NCBI GenBank assembly: GCA_020746875.1
Contig: JAGTJL010000005.1
Span: forward strand, 2,790,001-2,854,000
From: Rhexocercosporidium sp. MPI-PUGE-AT-0058
Taxonomy: Eukaryota > Ascomycota > Leotiomycetes > Helotiales
DNA: 64,000 bases
Direction of reading: 5' to 3'
Shown: positions 1 through 11,314 of the stretch, in pieces
How the letters are laid out: each line of letters starts with the position of its first letter
Numbering within the stretch: position 1 is the first letter of the stretch
The notes under the pieces: generated by a model
What the model was told of the DNA's origin: nothing
What the model saw: only the letters and a program-made list of their open reading frames with translations
The model's database searches: none
Made by a program: the position numbers and the translations under genes

Positions 1-589
1 GCCCAGTTTGTCACGACGCCTTGCGTGTTATTAGCATAGGCGAGCTGTCGGAGTGAGCCGTTAATGTCTTGATATGTCACGCGATAGCCGATGTCCTTCG
101 AGAAGAGTGCAGCAGCAAGCTGAGTGTTTGGTGAAACAGGAGTGGTGACATTGGACGAGATTATGTATTCGCCATAATTGACACAGATACCGGATGCATA
201 CGAGCACTTGAAGAAAAGAAACGCAAGACTTGAGTTCACGGATTGGTAGAAGACTTGACCCTGTGATTGTCAGTGCTACACTTAATTTCAAGCAGGATGA
301 CTTTCCCAGGAAAGTCTCGACTTACATAAACACTCGTCGGTCCACTATACCCCGTACAAGCAACCGCCGTCCCATTCTTCGGCTTGGCTTTCACCTCAAG
401 CGATTGCAAATCGCCGAAGCCCTTCGCGGAATTGATGCTGTACAGAAAGTTGCCAGCATCGGGATTATGGAGGACGACTGCTGAGCCTCTGCCGAAATAG
501 AATGATCCGAGGGCTTGAGTATTTGCTGGACAGACCATCCCTACGAGGACAAGGAGTGCTGCGAAGATACTGAAGAGATCTGGGGCCAT
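1..589 (-). CDS. Secreted fucose-specific-lectin-like protein (5' part; runs off the window)
   Basis: Two exons are visible: 589-326 and 260 to the window edge, with an intron at 325-261 (GTAAGT donor, CTGAC branch, CAG acceptor) that keeps the frame. The start at 589 gives a signal peptide of about 25 residues (MAPDLFSIFAALLVLVG, cut near TQA), so the product is secreted. The second exon contains a repeated-looking element with RVTYQD, G-S-R-L/Q and TNWA-like ends, which resembles blades of the fungal fucose-specific lectin beta-propeller family (PF07938). Only about 175 residues are seen, so the blade number and the sugar-binding Arg/Glu/Trp set cannot be checked. The family call rests on pattern recognition; secretion is much surer. 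Its remaining exons lie left of base 1. Confidence 0.6.
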
Positions 590-2831
590 GATGACCGAAT
601 ATTGAAAGGGCTTCTGACAGCACCAGAAGGGAAAGTGTAAAGTTGAGCTCGATGGAAGGAAATATGGGAATGAGTTGGATCATCAGACTTATATCCTCAT
701 TCGATCTTACAGTAGAGGTAGACAGGAGTACAGACCTTCATCTTCGTTCTTACGCCGCTAACATGCAGTAACAGTATCCACCTGCCCTACCACCTATGCG
801 CTCATCTCAGTCCCCAGCATCTCAAAAAAGACCGTGATTATTCTGACCTACTCAGCACCACACCCTATGAAAACCTAGAATGAGTGGCCAAGAACACAAA
901 CACAATTTACTCATCAGCCCTGTCGAAAGTGGGTGAGGCTTGAAGCCAATGCAAGGTCTTTGGGGGCCAATCTCACGTCGGCAGCCCCCGTCCCGTTGCA
1001 GCACAGCGAATAGCACACAACGGTGGCGGCTGCAGTGTATCCCAAGATATTGGGGTTGGTTCGCTGAATCATCGCCTTGCGTGCGGCTGGACTGCTGTGT
1101 GCTCGCCTGGGGCGTCTGTCAGAAGCGACGTTCGGTGACATTATTGCTGTTCTAGAAGATAAACCCCACCTTTGCCGCTGAGGTGCAGCCTTCAGCCACG
1201 ATGAAAACACTTGTCTCTCGAGAGATTATAAGACAGTGGAGCCAATACTCCAGGGTTGTTCGTGGTGGCTGTAAGCACGCCGCTTACATAAGTGCGCTTT
1301 AGCCTATACCAGGGTGTCATTCAGGAGATGCAGCTCTTTCATTGCTGTGATAAACGCCCTTGCGAAGTGTAGAGGCGAGGTGCAGCAGCCCTTCAGACGC
1401 GTTGTGTTCTGATATGCGATGTTCCAGACTGCAGCCTTGCAACGAGAATGCTTATTTGAGAAGTCATGACTTACTGAGCAACCTTTCGGAGGAGGAGTCC
1501 TCTTGAGTGAGATGAAAAAAATGTTTCAAGACGCAATCTGAGGCGTGGAATGAACATCCAGACCAATTGTATCAACTGGCACAAAAGTCCATTGGAGCAC
1601 ACCGCATCATCAGGAAGAAGAGGCTTGCTTCTGTGAATGATAAAGGGGCCATGAATCGGCACCTTTACTGAAAAGGCCGGCCACAAGGACGGCAGAAAGC
1701 TATTCTGGACCGTATTTGGACGAATTGAAACCCTCCTCTTTTGGGGGGGGAGGGGGGATTTCTGGGCCGGGCAAGTGAAACTGTCTTGGGGAGAGATGTT
1801 CCAAGCCATTCTTGATGACCGAAAGAAGGCATCGACTAGTATCGGGCGGAGGGAACATCTGCGACGAGCCTGTCACTCCGCAGGAGAACCTTCCCACCGA
1901 TCTCGTCTTGGTGGGATTCAATTTGATAAAGTGCAGAGCTTGATTATTCCGGGAGCCAATTTGCCAACTGAACGCCATCTACCGTGCAACAATAGCTTAT
2001 TTCTGGTGATCAAAGGCGTCCATCCATTGTGACCTCGGCGACCAAACATGCTGAGTGGGAAGACTATTCTTGGAAGGCAAGAGATCGAGGACAGATCATT
2101 ATGGTTCTGTATGATGACTGAGTATCCATCTGACTCGATGTGTATCAGCAGGTCAGCACAAGTTGCAGAATATGGCCATGAGAAGAGCAGAGGCAGTCCA
2201 AGACAGGAGTGGAAGACGGGAGGGGAGATAGAACAGTTGTAAGGTAAAGCTCGCATTAGAACAAAACGAGTCAAAGGCAGCCTAAACGGGTAAAACGAGA
2301 CTAACGAGAAGAACGACCATGCCTTCAAACTATTATCACCGAACGACATAGCTTTCGCAACAAGAAACGACCCCCCACTACCAAAACCAGATAACACACA
2401 AGGCTCCATACAAAACAATATACCTATATGTCCAATGACATAAGAACAAGGCAACTCATCATTGCAATGCCAACTAAATTCGAAGCAGCCCTTGTCCTTT
2501 CTAGCAGAACACCAGCTTAGCATTCTACCTACCTATTGCTACTTGGTTAAGTCGCGGATGTAGAGACAACCAGGTATTTATGATACTCGTCCGAAGGATA
2601 GGAAATCGAAACGATAACGACAGTAAAATGTATGAGGCAGTGACAAAAAAATTCAAAATTTGCGTTCTGTCTGTACGTGATGCGGGGTATCTATACCAAA
2701 CTCAATCCAATGTCGTCGGAAAGGACGCCTGCTTTTCGTGAATTATGCTGTTATTACATCAAACTCTACATGCATCTTTCTATAATATGCTGGTATGGAG
2801 CGATCCAATTATGTATTAATCAATCATCTAA
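590..2831. other. Intergenic stretch, no supported gene
   Basis: About 2.2 kb between the divergently oriented lectin-like gene and the 3' end of the TM9 gene. Open frames here lack family resemblance, plausible splice structure or consistent fungal coding character. A G-run of roughly 15 bases interrupted by one A lies at about 1742-1756. I see nothing else that can be named. Confidence 0.6.
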
Positions 2832-5160
2832 TCAGTCTGCTTTTATAGCGCTATTAATGAGTCAGCATTTCATCCAACAAGGCTGGGCGGCGGGCCGAGG
2901 GCATCAGATCGGAAAGAGGAGGGAAGGGGAAACATACCCGTAAATCCTCCTGACAAACGCATACGCCGTCAAGAACCCCACCGTCCCACAAAGCAGCCCA
3001 TAGACCACACACGCCATGAAACTATAACTAAAAAACAACAACCCGCTCACGAAGCCTTGGATATGTAGCTTGGTAAAATAATACCATACGCAATATATAA
3101 ACACCCAGATGGCACTCCCGCCACCGACCATGAAGCTATGCCACCACCAGTTGTAGTCTTCGCTGCATAGCTTGATGTAGATTGTCACGATGGTGACTTC
3201 AGCGATGGTGAGGATCAGGATGATAGATACGACGGATAGGAAGCCGAAGACGTAGTAATAGCCTGATTTATCCTGCCAGAGGGATTGAAAGACGAAGAGG
3301 AGCTCGATGAAAATCACCGCGAAGGGAATGAGGCCAGCGAGAAGGATGGAGGCAGGTGATTTGATATACCATGCTTGCGTTGGGAGTTGGCGTGGGAGAG
3401 TCGTGGTTTTAGTTGGGTGTTCCCAGGCTCCTGTGCGGACGTAGCCGTACCATGAACCAGCGTAGACGAGAGGCAGTTGGATGCAGAGCCAGAGTATGAC
3501 AATAGCGACAAGAGTACCGAATGGGATAGCGGTCGATGAAGCTTGTGCCCAGACAAATAGGTTGAGAATGAAAATTAGGGCGAAGAGGAGACCTGGGAAG
3601 AGAGTGGCGGTAATGATGGTGTTTTTGCGCCAGTTCAGTCCACCGAATGTTTTGTACACTCGTCCAGAAAAGTAGCCCGAGAAAACACCGGCAAAGACAA
3701 ACAGTCCCACTCCAACAGAAACGAAACCACCACGGAAACTGGGGTTTAAGATACCAAGACTGCTCAAAATCAGCAGACCAACAGCCATGAAGACCAGTTG
3801 CATGCCGGATCCAACAAGCGGTGCCAAGAGGTAGCCGTAAGCTGGTGCACGGAAGACATCTCCATGAAGGAGTTTCCATCCAGTGACATCCTCGAGAGGT
3901 TCCTCGTCAGATGATATATCGGCATCGTTCTCGGTATCTCCAACTTGTTCGAGCAACCCTCCTGTCTTTTCGCTCAACTTAGGGGTTCGAGTTCCACTGG
4001 CTGGTCTGGAACGTCGTTTTGCCCTCATTTTCCCATCCTCTGCAGCCGCATCTTTGTATGACTTGATATCTGTACGGATTGTTCGGGCCAAGATCATAGC
4101 CACGATAACACTGAGAGCTCCCGAGATGATCAATGAATTGACAATTGCCAACCAATGAATCCTAGACCCTTCTTCCTGGTTGACAAAGTATAGATCCCAT
4201 CTATGCGCCCATTCAATCGTGTCGTCCTCGCGCCAATATACTGAGTAAGAATATGGAATGTCAATGGTAGCCCCGTCTTCCATATCTTGCTCGCTCTCGG
4301 GAGGGTGGTAGGAAGATTCGGGGTATTGGACCGAGAAATCCGTCGTCGAATTTGGTCGGAGGTAGAGCTCGAAGGGCTCCTCGACATCGTTTATATCTGC
4401 CGGGCAAGCATTCCTCTGTCCCCCAATACTCTTCGTGTAGACCTCGAATCCAACTACAACCTTTCCACCCCTTTCTCCATCCCTGCCAGGAGCCTTTCGG
4501 TACCGCATGACAATTGTGAGGTGGTTGTTGATATAGTATCTAGACTTCCCGACACTTGAAATGTCCTTATACCCCATCTTGAAACCAGCAGCATAGTATT
4601 TCTTAGATTTATCCACTGTGACGAAGCTCGTTGCGCCTGGAAGGTTATCCACGATCCATTCTGCCACGTAGCCATCCTTCACTAACTCCCTTGCGCGCTT
4701 CAGATCCTTTCGGGTGACTGTCTTTGAGCAGAGGAAGTTGCATTCTTGGTCTTTTCCCATGACCAGCTCGATGTCGGATTGTGCAATTCGGTCGCCTCGG
4801 AGGACTTCGCCTAGGTTCAAGGAAATGGTTTGTCCGCTCAGCAGTGAGGATCCAGCGTGATTGACGCCAGTGGGAGGGCATACAAATGGGAGATCGTAGT
4901 ATGCATATTGTAGTTGTGTGTTGTCTGAGTAGACTTTGTTGACAAGTAAGGGGATTGCTTCATTATCTTTATAGCTTTTGATGGACCAGCCTGAGGGAGT
5001 TAGTGGTTGTTCAAATTTGTGCTTTCTGCCATTCCACCAGCTCCCCTTTCCGTCATTTCAATTTCCTCCACGTACCTGGAATGTAGAAAGCTTGCGAAAC
5101 AGAAGATGCCATCAAGAAAAGGAGACATCTCGAAAGCCGTAATCGAAAATCTGCAGCCAT
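2832..5160 (-). CDS. TM9 superfamily (nonaspanin / EMP70) membrane protein
   Basis: Three exons: 5160-5076, 4990-2938, and a 19-base last exon 2850-2832; spliced length 718 aa. The start at 5160 gives a signal peptide (RCLLFLMASSVSQAFYIPG), followed by the typical N-terminal luminal domain of TM9 proteins (LPFVCPP, NHAGSSLL, GDRI.QSDIEL). Then come nine hydrophobic segments from about residue 300 to 710. Splicing of the last intron (GTATGT donor, CTGAC branch, TAG acceptor) changes an unnatural tail into FVRRIYGAIKAD. This is the conserved family C-terminus carrying a KXD Golgi/COPI-retrieval signal. Family members act in endosome/Golgi sorting and in adhesion. I cannot tell which of the yeast EMP70/TMN paralogues is the orthologue. 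Confidence 0.95.
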
Positions 5161-6873
5161 CGTGAGAGAAGGGGAAATCGTCAAATCATGCACTGCGCAT
5201 CGGCGGTGCTACTGCACGCAACAGTTTCTCTCGCTCTCGTCCAGTATCCAAATAGATTATCGTCCTATTGTTCTTCTGGCCCGGGAAAGATCGAGTATCG
5301 CGTGTAGTGGGTGGAGAGGACGCGGTTGAGGATTGTTAAATGGGCGGAATTCGATGGGATAGGGGACTCTTTGAACGAGCGTAATTGGTACCGAGTACCG
5401 TGGTGAGTAAGCACTTAGCTGCGGATGATTGCTGATGTTGGTGCTGGTGCTGGTGTTGCAGAATGGTTGAGGATATGATGGGGCGTGGTGTTGTTCGTAA
5501 AAGATGACGCTCCTTCGCAGTGAAGGATGGAGATGAAGATGGAGAAGTGAAGCCTGAGCGAAGAAAGGGAGGAACGGCTGGTCGTACTTCGAAGGAATGC
5601 AGTGGAGTGGAAGTTCTGTCTGTTCTCTCCTGACTGACGTCTTGGCCGAGCAAGGGGAACAGGCACCGGGGAGCGAATAAAGCGAAGAATAAGGTTTTGG
5701 GCTATTTCGAGACTTTTGCTCCGGGCGGGGCGGGGCGGGAGAGCGGGCTGGGCTGGGGCTTGGCGGCCGTGAAACGTGCTAGTATTTACTCGGTATGAAT
5801 ATAAAGTATTGATACAAGAGTGCGAGTCAGAGACTCATCCTGTTGTCGTTAGCAATAATACCTCTCCTTATCCCTAACTGGACTTTGGTTAGTTAGATAT
5901 GGAGATACGATCACGTGAGCCACATGTTTGGCTTCCAGGCCAGGATTGGTTTGCCAGGATAGCCGTCTGATAGAATTCAATCTATAATACCAGCCTCTTA
6001 GATTGAGTTGTATACATGGTGCGTGTCAGGATAATCCAGAGTATGCTTACGTATCTACATCTAGTTTACGTTATCACAGACCAATACTTTCGACTCTAGA
6101 GACAGTATGGAGTTGGCAGTGAACTTGCAACTGAAAAATTACAATAAAATGGACAAATAAAAGGCACATATCAATCTCTCTCGAATTTTTTGCCCGACTC
6201 CCGGTCATACAGTGATTAACCTGCTTTTCTCGGTTCAAAATGTTGCATTCCTTACTCTCACTTCTCGCTTACCGCGTCAACACCACCTCACTGACTTCGA
6301 TCCATTCCTCAATCTCTACACCTATCCATATTTATTGACACACTTGGATTTCGAATCTCACTATCACTATCAGTCAACCTTTCTACTTACTTTACTTCAG
6401 TAAAGCACCCATTCACTGTCGTGCCTCTCATTGTCTCATCTTTAATCCCACCCGGCTGATTCGGAACTTCTCCTCGTCGGACTAGACTTACTCGTCACTT
6501 TTGAAAAGCTCAAAATCCCATATTATCCTCTACCTAGCTTCAGAAACTCTCTCGTAGCTGGAGTCTGGTATCGTCATTGGTCAGAACCAATATACTAATC
6601 GATCTAACATCACTTTGATCGTCTATATCACCCATACCTCGTTTAGTAAGAATTAACTCCGGTAAACACTACGCAAACTATTATTACGGAAAATTATATT
6701 CACTCTCGCACATCCACTCGGTCCAAACACCACGTTCAGATCAGGCATCCCCTTCCCCACCATCTGTACAAAAATAAGTGCCGCGAACAACCTTACTATC
6801 CGCTTCTTCATATTCTAACCTCATTTTCCACCTCAACTCAACAAACACGCCTCATTCTTATCTCAATTGCAGC
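5161..6873. other. Intergenic / promoter region between divergent genes
   Basis: This 1.7 kb stretch lies between the divergently transcribed TM9 gene and the BTB gene. It contains a G-rich tract, three copies of GGGGC-type units at about 5716-5733, on the upstream side of the TM9 start. A long C/T-rich, AT-containing stretch at 6200-6850 looks like the promoter and 5' leader of the BTB gene. No coding potential is convincing. Confidence 0.5.
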
Positions 6874-6900
6874 ATGAATAACCTTCCATGTCAAGCATAG
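6874..6900 (+). promoter_or_regulatory. Upstream ORF of the BTB gene
   Basis: An ATG followed by seven sense codons and TAG ends 52 bases before the chosen start of the BTB gene. If it lies in the mRNA leader it could lower initiation at the main start. Whether the leader reaches this far is not shown by the sequence. Confidence 0.35.
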
Positions 6901-6952
6901 AGTGACTCGATACTCGAAACCCTCGTTTTCGACACATATTGAGACCAGATCA

Positions 6953-8980
6953 ATGGAAAACATGTCGTCCTCTTTATCTTTCTCTTCCACCACAGACTTA
7001 TCTGAATCGCTGAGCTCGACCTCAATCGCCTATGTCAACAAAAAATCGATCACCTCAGCCCCATCTCCAACTTTTACCACATCTCTAACCACCAACCTAC
7101 CTCTTTTAATATCACCAAAAATGTCCACCAACACGACCGATCTCCCCACCCGTCCCTCAAAGCGCCGCCGCGCCTCAATCAGCCAACTCAACATCCCCGA
7201 AAATAGCTCACCAGATCCTGAAATCAACAAGCCAACCCTCCGCCCTCGCAGACAAGCAGCTATGAAGAACCGGAATCAAGCCAGTACCAAAACCCAGTTC
7301 AAATCCACAGATAATGCGAAGCCCAGGAGAAGTTCCAAGTCCAACACGAATTCAAAGACGAAGGCGAAGAACAAGAGCAAGAGAACTGAAGTGGTTAAGG
7401 AGGAGGATGATCATGATTTCGAGTGCCCTTGCGGCGCAAGCTGTGAGACAATTGCATTTTGCGAGAATGGGAAGAAAGAAGCTGAGGTTAGAGACGTGGG
7501 GATGAAGTAAGTATATTCTTTCTTTTTGTCTTGTGCTCAATCCCGAATTTCAAATATCAATTCATTTCCCCCTAGAGGATAAAAATATTTACTGACTTTG
7601 CACAGCATAATCCTCTCCTCCACCTCCACAGTCACAATCAAAGTCGGCACATCCCCCAACCAGCAATATTTTATCATCCACAAAGAGCTGCTGTCAATAC
7701 ACTCCGACTACTTTGCTTCCTTATTCTCCCAAGCCTCTCAAGGCTCTGAACTATTCATAACAACCACTGAATCAAACAAAGCCCTAGAAGACGCTCTCAA
7801 AGGCGCCACCGCTGGAGCACAACTCGATATCAAGCACGAACAAATAGAAGATGTCAAAATGGAGATCGATGTAGAGGATGATAGCGATGATGAATTAACC
7901 GTTATCTCAGCAGAACAGTACTACTCGAATCGGCCTCATAAGAAACTTCCCACGCCTATACCTACACCGGTCAAGAGCAAGAGCAGGATCCAGAACATGC
8001 CAACCGGACTCTCTCCAAGCCTCTTTAACGATTTCACTCAACCGCATGCTTCTGCATCTCGTCCCCAGCAAAAAACCATTACTCTACCCCCCTCAGTCAA
8101 CCCCCTCCCCTTCGCTCTCTTCAAATCCTACATCTATACCGGCAACCTCACCAACACACTCCTAGAACTCACAGACTCGGTAGACACATGCACCTGGGAA
8201 CGTCTCTGGGCACTCGGCTACTTCTTGAAAGCACCTGGCTTCATGAATTTCTGTATGGAGGGTCTTAGGGGTTTGAAGAGTGTTCATCAGGCTCGGTGGC
8301 CGAGCGCGAAAGAGGCGAGGACTGTGTGGGAAATGGAGTTCGAGGATGGTTGGTTGGGCGGGTTGTCTTCTAGTCTGGATACATCTTCGCCAGGGGAAAC
8401 TCGTCGGGACAGTGTCTCTTCCAGCAACACCACAGACTCGTCTTCCGACAGTGGAAACACGAACGACTCTCCTCCTACTCTTCAAGCCTCCAATGGCAAA
8501 AATGCACCCCTCCACATCTTCACAGCCTCCTGCATAGCCCACAACTCCCCCCTGACCACCCTATCTCCAACTACAACGACCTACAGCATCTGGTCTCGTC
8601 TCCTCACTCGAACCCCCTCCCTCTCCCTCGCCGTACACACAGTAGACGCTAAGCGATTTGCGGAGAAGGGGCCGTGGGATGACGAGTTCAGAAATGAGTG
8701 GAAGGTTGAGGAGATTGGGTTGGGGGAGAGGTGGAAGGGGGTTTTGGAAGGGAAGGCGAAGGCGAAGACGACGGGGGAGGGGCAGAAGGAGGGAGTAGGG
8801 TGTTGTGTTACAAGATTGTTGGAGAAGTTGGCTTTGACCGGGGTTGTGGATAGGAAGGTACATGGAGATAAAGACGAGGATGATGAGAGTGAGGATAGTG
8901 AGGATGAGCCTTTTGAGGGTACAGAGGAAGGCGGAGAGGATGCCGATGAGTATTTTGGTGGAAGGAGAAGACGGAAGTGA
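6953..8980 (+). CDS. BTB/POZ domain protein with basic N-terminus and acidic C-terminus
   Basis: Two exons, 6953-7506 and 7606-8980 (intron GTAAGT..CACAG, 99 bp), 642 aa. The upstream frame has no ATG before 6953. Residues 1-185 are Ser/Thr-rich and basic with KRRR- and KSKTKAKNK-type clusters, suggesting nuclear localisation, and include a CPCGASC cysteine cluster near the exon junction. The BTB fold begins at the junction (TVTIKVGTSPNQQYFIIHKE, then LLSIHSDYFASLF). It is interrupted by an acidic insertion of roughly 100 residues before its second half (FKSYIYTGNL ... WERLWALGYFLKAPGF). The last 40 residues are strongly acidic and end in GGRRRRK. BTB domains mediate dimerisation or cullin-3 binding. 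No MATH, Kelch or zinc-finger partner domain is visible, so the exact role is unknown. Confidence 0.85.
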
Positions 8981-9586
8981 GGGGAGCTTGCTTCGCTGGC
9001 CTGGATGGGATCATGGTGTAAGACGCGAGCCCGATTTCCAGGATTGGTATTGCGATTGATGGGAATCGAGTTGTATGTTTGCACAGACGTGGAGTCATCG
9101 AGAACGGAAGCATATCTGCTTGCAGTTGGACTTTTCTCCAACGAATGAGCTTCGAGCACAGGCTGAAGATGGCATTGCCGGAGGGCTAGAGCGAAGACAA
9201 AAGTAACGCGAAGTAGATGAAACATAAATAGGAAAAAGAAAAGAAAAGGCAAGATAACAGACAGTGCAGAGAATACACAGATCTTCATTCCATGAATAAC
9301 TTGCAAAGTAATCCACCGGCAGCAAGATCTGGCACATTGGAGGCGACGTTGGTATTAGGTACATAGAGTTGTACTTTTAGAGTGCAGGGATTGTAGATAT
9401 GAGGCAAGTCCCACGAGCTCCATACTGTGGAGTGGACTGAGGGAGTTTTCCATACCTATTTTTCAGTTAACTTTTGTTTGCAGCGTGCTTTTGTCTGCAT
9501 CAACCCCCTTGACCGAGCAGAGGCTGTATTCAATCACCAAATAACAACGCAGATTGCAAAAGGTTATACTTTAATTCATTCATTTA
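8981..9586. other. Convergent intergenic region
   Basis: This region lies between the 3' ends of the convergent BTB and TAP42 genes and presumably holds both 3' UTRs and poly(A) sites. No gene, repeat or RNA is recognisable. Confidence 0.6.
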
Positions 9587-10799
9587 TTATCCTCTATTCA
9601 TGGTATTCCCAGCACCCCTACAGAAGGTTAGCACACATCTGAACTCCTCGCCCAAGGGGAACTTACTTTGGATTAGCCTCTGTGAACTCATCCCACTCCC
9701 TAGCCTTCATTGTTTCGGCGTCCCCTTTCTCATAGTTATCCTCATCCGGTTCAGGAGACAACCCACTTGCCGCTCCGCCACCCTCAATAATACCACCTCT
9801 CGCCCTCTCTTCTTCTAAGTACTCGTCAATAGTCATCGTTGGCAGATTATGTCCAGATCTAAAGACCCCAGCTTTCACCGTCTGTCTGCTATCCAGCAAT
9901 GTAAACGGTCTTAATGGCTTGCCTCCGGCACTTAGTATTGGACCGTTGTTGGCTGTCGATAGCATATCTCTCCGATCTAGACGATCCTCAGTAACATCAT
10001 CCTTATCCCGCAAGCCCATTCGTTCTCTGTAATCTCGCTCGAGGGACTCGGGGCCATCTGGCCGTGGTGGAGGGGCCATAGCAAGAATCTGTTCTTCGAG
10101 GTTAAGCGACTCGAGGGATTGGAAGGTCTTGTGTGTGCAGAGGGTAATGTTGGTAAGTTGGAGCTCGCGGACAGCATCTTCGTCGTTCTGGAGATAGGCT
10201 GGATTTTGTGCTAAGAGCTGGGAGCTTTGAGCAGAGTCACATATCCAAGCATCAGTTTCCTTACATCTAACTTGCTCTTCAGCTCCTTCTCTAATTTGAA
10301 ATTCGCTATTTTCGCCCCTCTCCGTAAGTTTGGGTCCGCATTGTTGATCGTAGAGAAAGTCTTTGGGTATTCGGTGTAGTCGGAGTAGAGCTTCTTTTGG
10401 GCGGTATCTAAGATTTCGTAGTGGTCAAGTAGACTCAAGTATTTCTCGTATGCTTCTCGCGCTCTTCGGAGAGTGGATTTGCGGTCTTTGCTGGAGATTC
10501 GGAGAATTAGGTCGGCAAGACGGTAGTTGATCAGAAGATATCTTTCTGGTTAGCACAGTCTGTATGTGTTCCCGGCGGGTCTAAACTCACTGCAGATCCC
10601 CAGATGTCAGATCCTCGAGTGTCTCGTTTGGACTGAATAGCGACAAACGGTCTGCGAGCTTGAGACAGTCGTCGTAGGTGGCGATGGCGGCGGCGAGGGT
10701 CTGTTGGTAGGTATCGGTATTACTGTCCCATGAAGCTTCGATGTCTTTCCGTTGCTTCTCTGCCGAGCTGTAGAGGGACTTGATACTTTGTTCTGCCAT
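9587..10799 (-). CDS. TAP42: TAP42-like regulator of type 2A phosphatases
   Basis: Four exons: 10799-10591, 10541-10265, 10217-9667, 9617-9587; 355 aa. The two 5' introns are only 49 and 47 bp. TAP42/IGBP1 proteins bind the catalytic subunits of PP2A, PP4 and PP6 and link them to TOR signalling. The helical TPR-like N-terminal half is present (SIKSLYSSAEKQRKDIEAS; then YLLINYRLADLILRIS). So is the conserved block after exon 2 (LQLTNITLCTHKTFQSLESL). The family's C-terminal signature is restored only by splicing the last tiny exon: NPKGAGNTMNRG, matching the canonical G-N-x-x-N-x-G ending. The acidic segment EPDEDNYEKGDAETMKAREW before it is also typical. The length fits the family. Confidence 0.95.
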
Positions 10800-11314
10800 G
10801 TTTGAGGTACTTGGGAAGACCCGATTCTGTGGTGGTGGTGTTGTGCTGTTGTATTATGTTGATCGTAGTGGAGGGGAAGTTTAGATGTGAAGACAGCTTG
10901 GAGGGGCAGCTCCGCCAAGACATGCAAGAGGCACGAGCCGACGCGCTTGAAGTCGCATCCATATACCTCCGTATTATATATAACCAGCCCAACCTTCCTC
11001 CAACTTCTACATCAACATCAGCATCGACTTCACATAAACCTCACCCTCACCCTCCACCTCAACACCAACACCAAGGAACTTCAAATCCTCACCTCGCGGA
11101 TAAGTGGTACAATGCCATAATCACACGATCTTGAGCCACGGGAGTTGAATTCTCTCCTCCAAGCCAACAACGTACAGCTTTCCCTTTAATTTCTCTCTTT
11201 GTTTGTTTGCTTCCTCCTCTCTCCCCTCTCGCGCTCCTCTCCAACTGCGCACGCTTATCTCTCTCTCTATCTCTCTCTCTTTCAAGCTCATCTCGATCTT
11301 CTGGGAGACCTACA
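10800..11314. other. Divergent promoter region of TAP42 and the Dicer gene
   Basis: About 515 bp separate the two divergent starts. It carries repeated CA-rich stretches (about 11000-11085) and a strong pyrimidine (CT) tract at about 11255-11284, just upstream of the Dicer start. Such tracts are common near fungal transcription starts. No separate gene is supported. Confidence 0.5.

Noticed and set aside
1918..2523. Minus-strand open frame of 201 codons
   Set aside because: No domain, no relatives recognised, irregular composition with clustered Cys/Ser/Trp typical of a random frame, and no splice logic. Not reported as a gene.
5336..5666. Two overlapping minus-strand frames of about 83-105 codons upstream of the TM9 gene
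   Set aside because: Low-complexity His/Gln/Ser runs arising from a repeat-like CA/TG stretch; they overlap each other and lie in the promoter region.
8561..9306. Long minus-strand frames opposite the BTB gene
   Set aside because: They are shadows of the C-terminal coding exon and its 3' flank; their products are Ser/Leu/Pro-rich without motifs.
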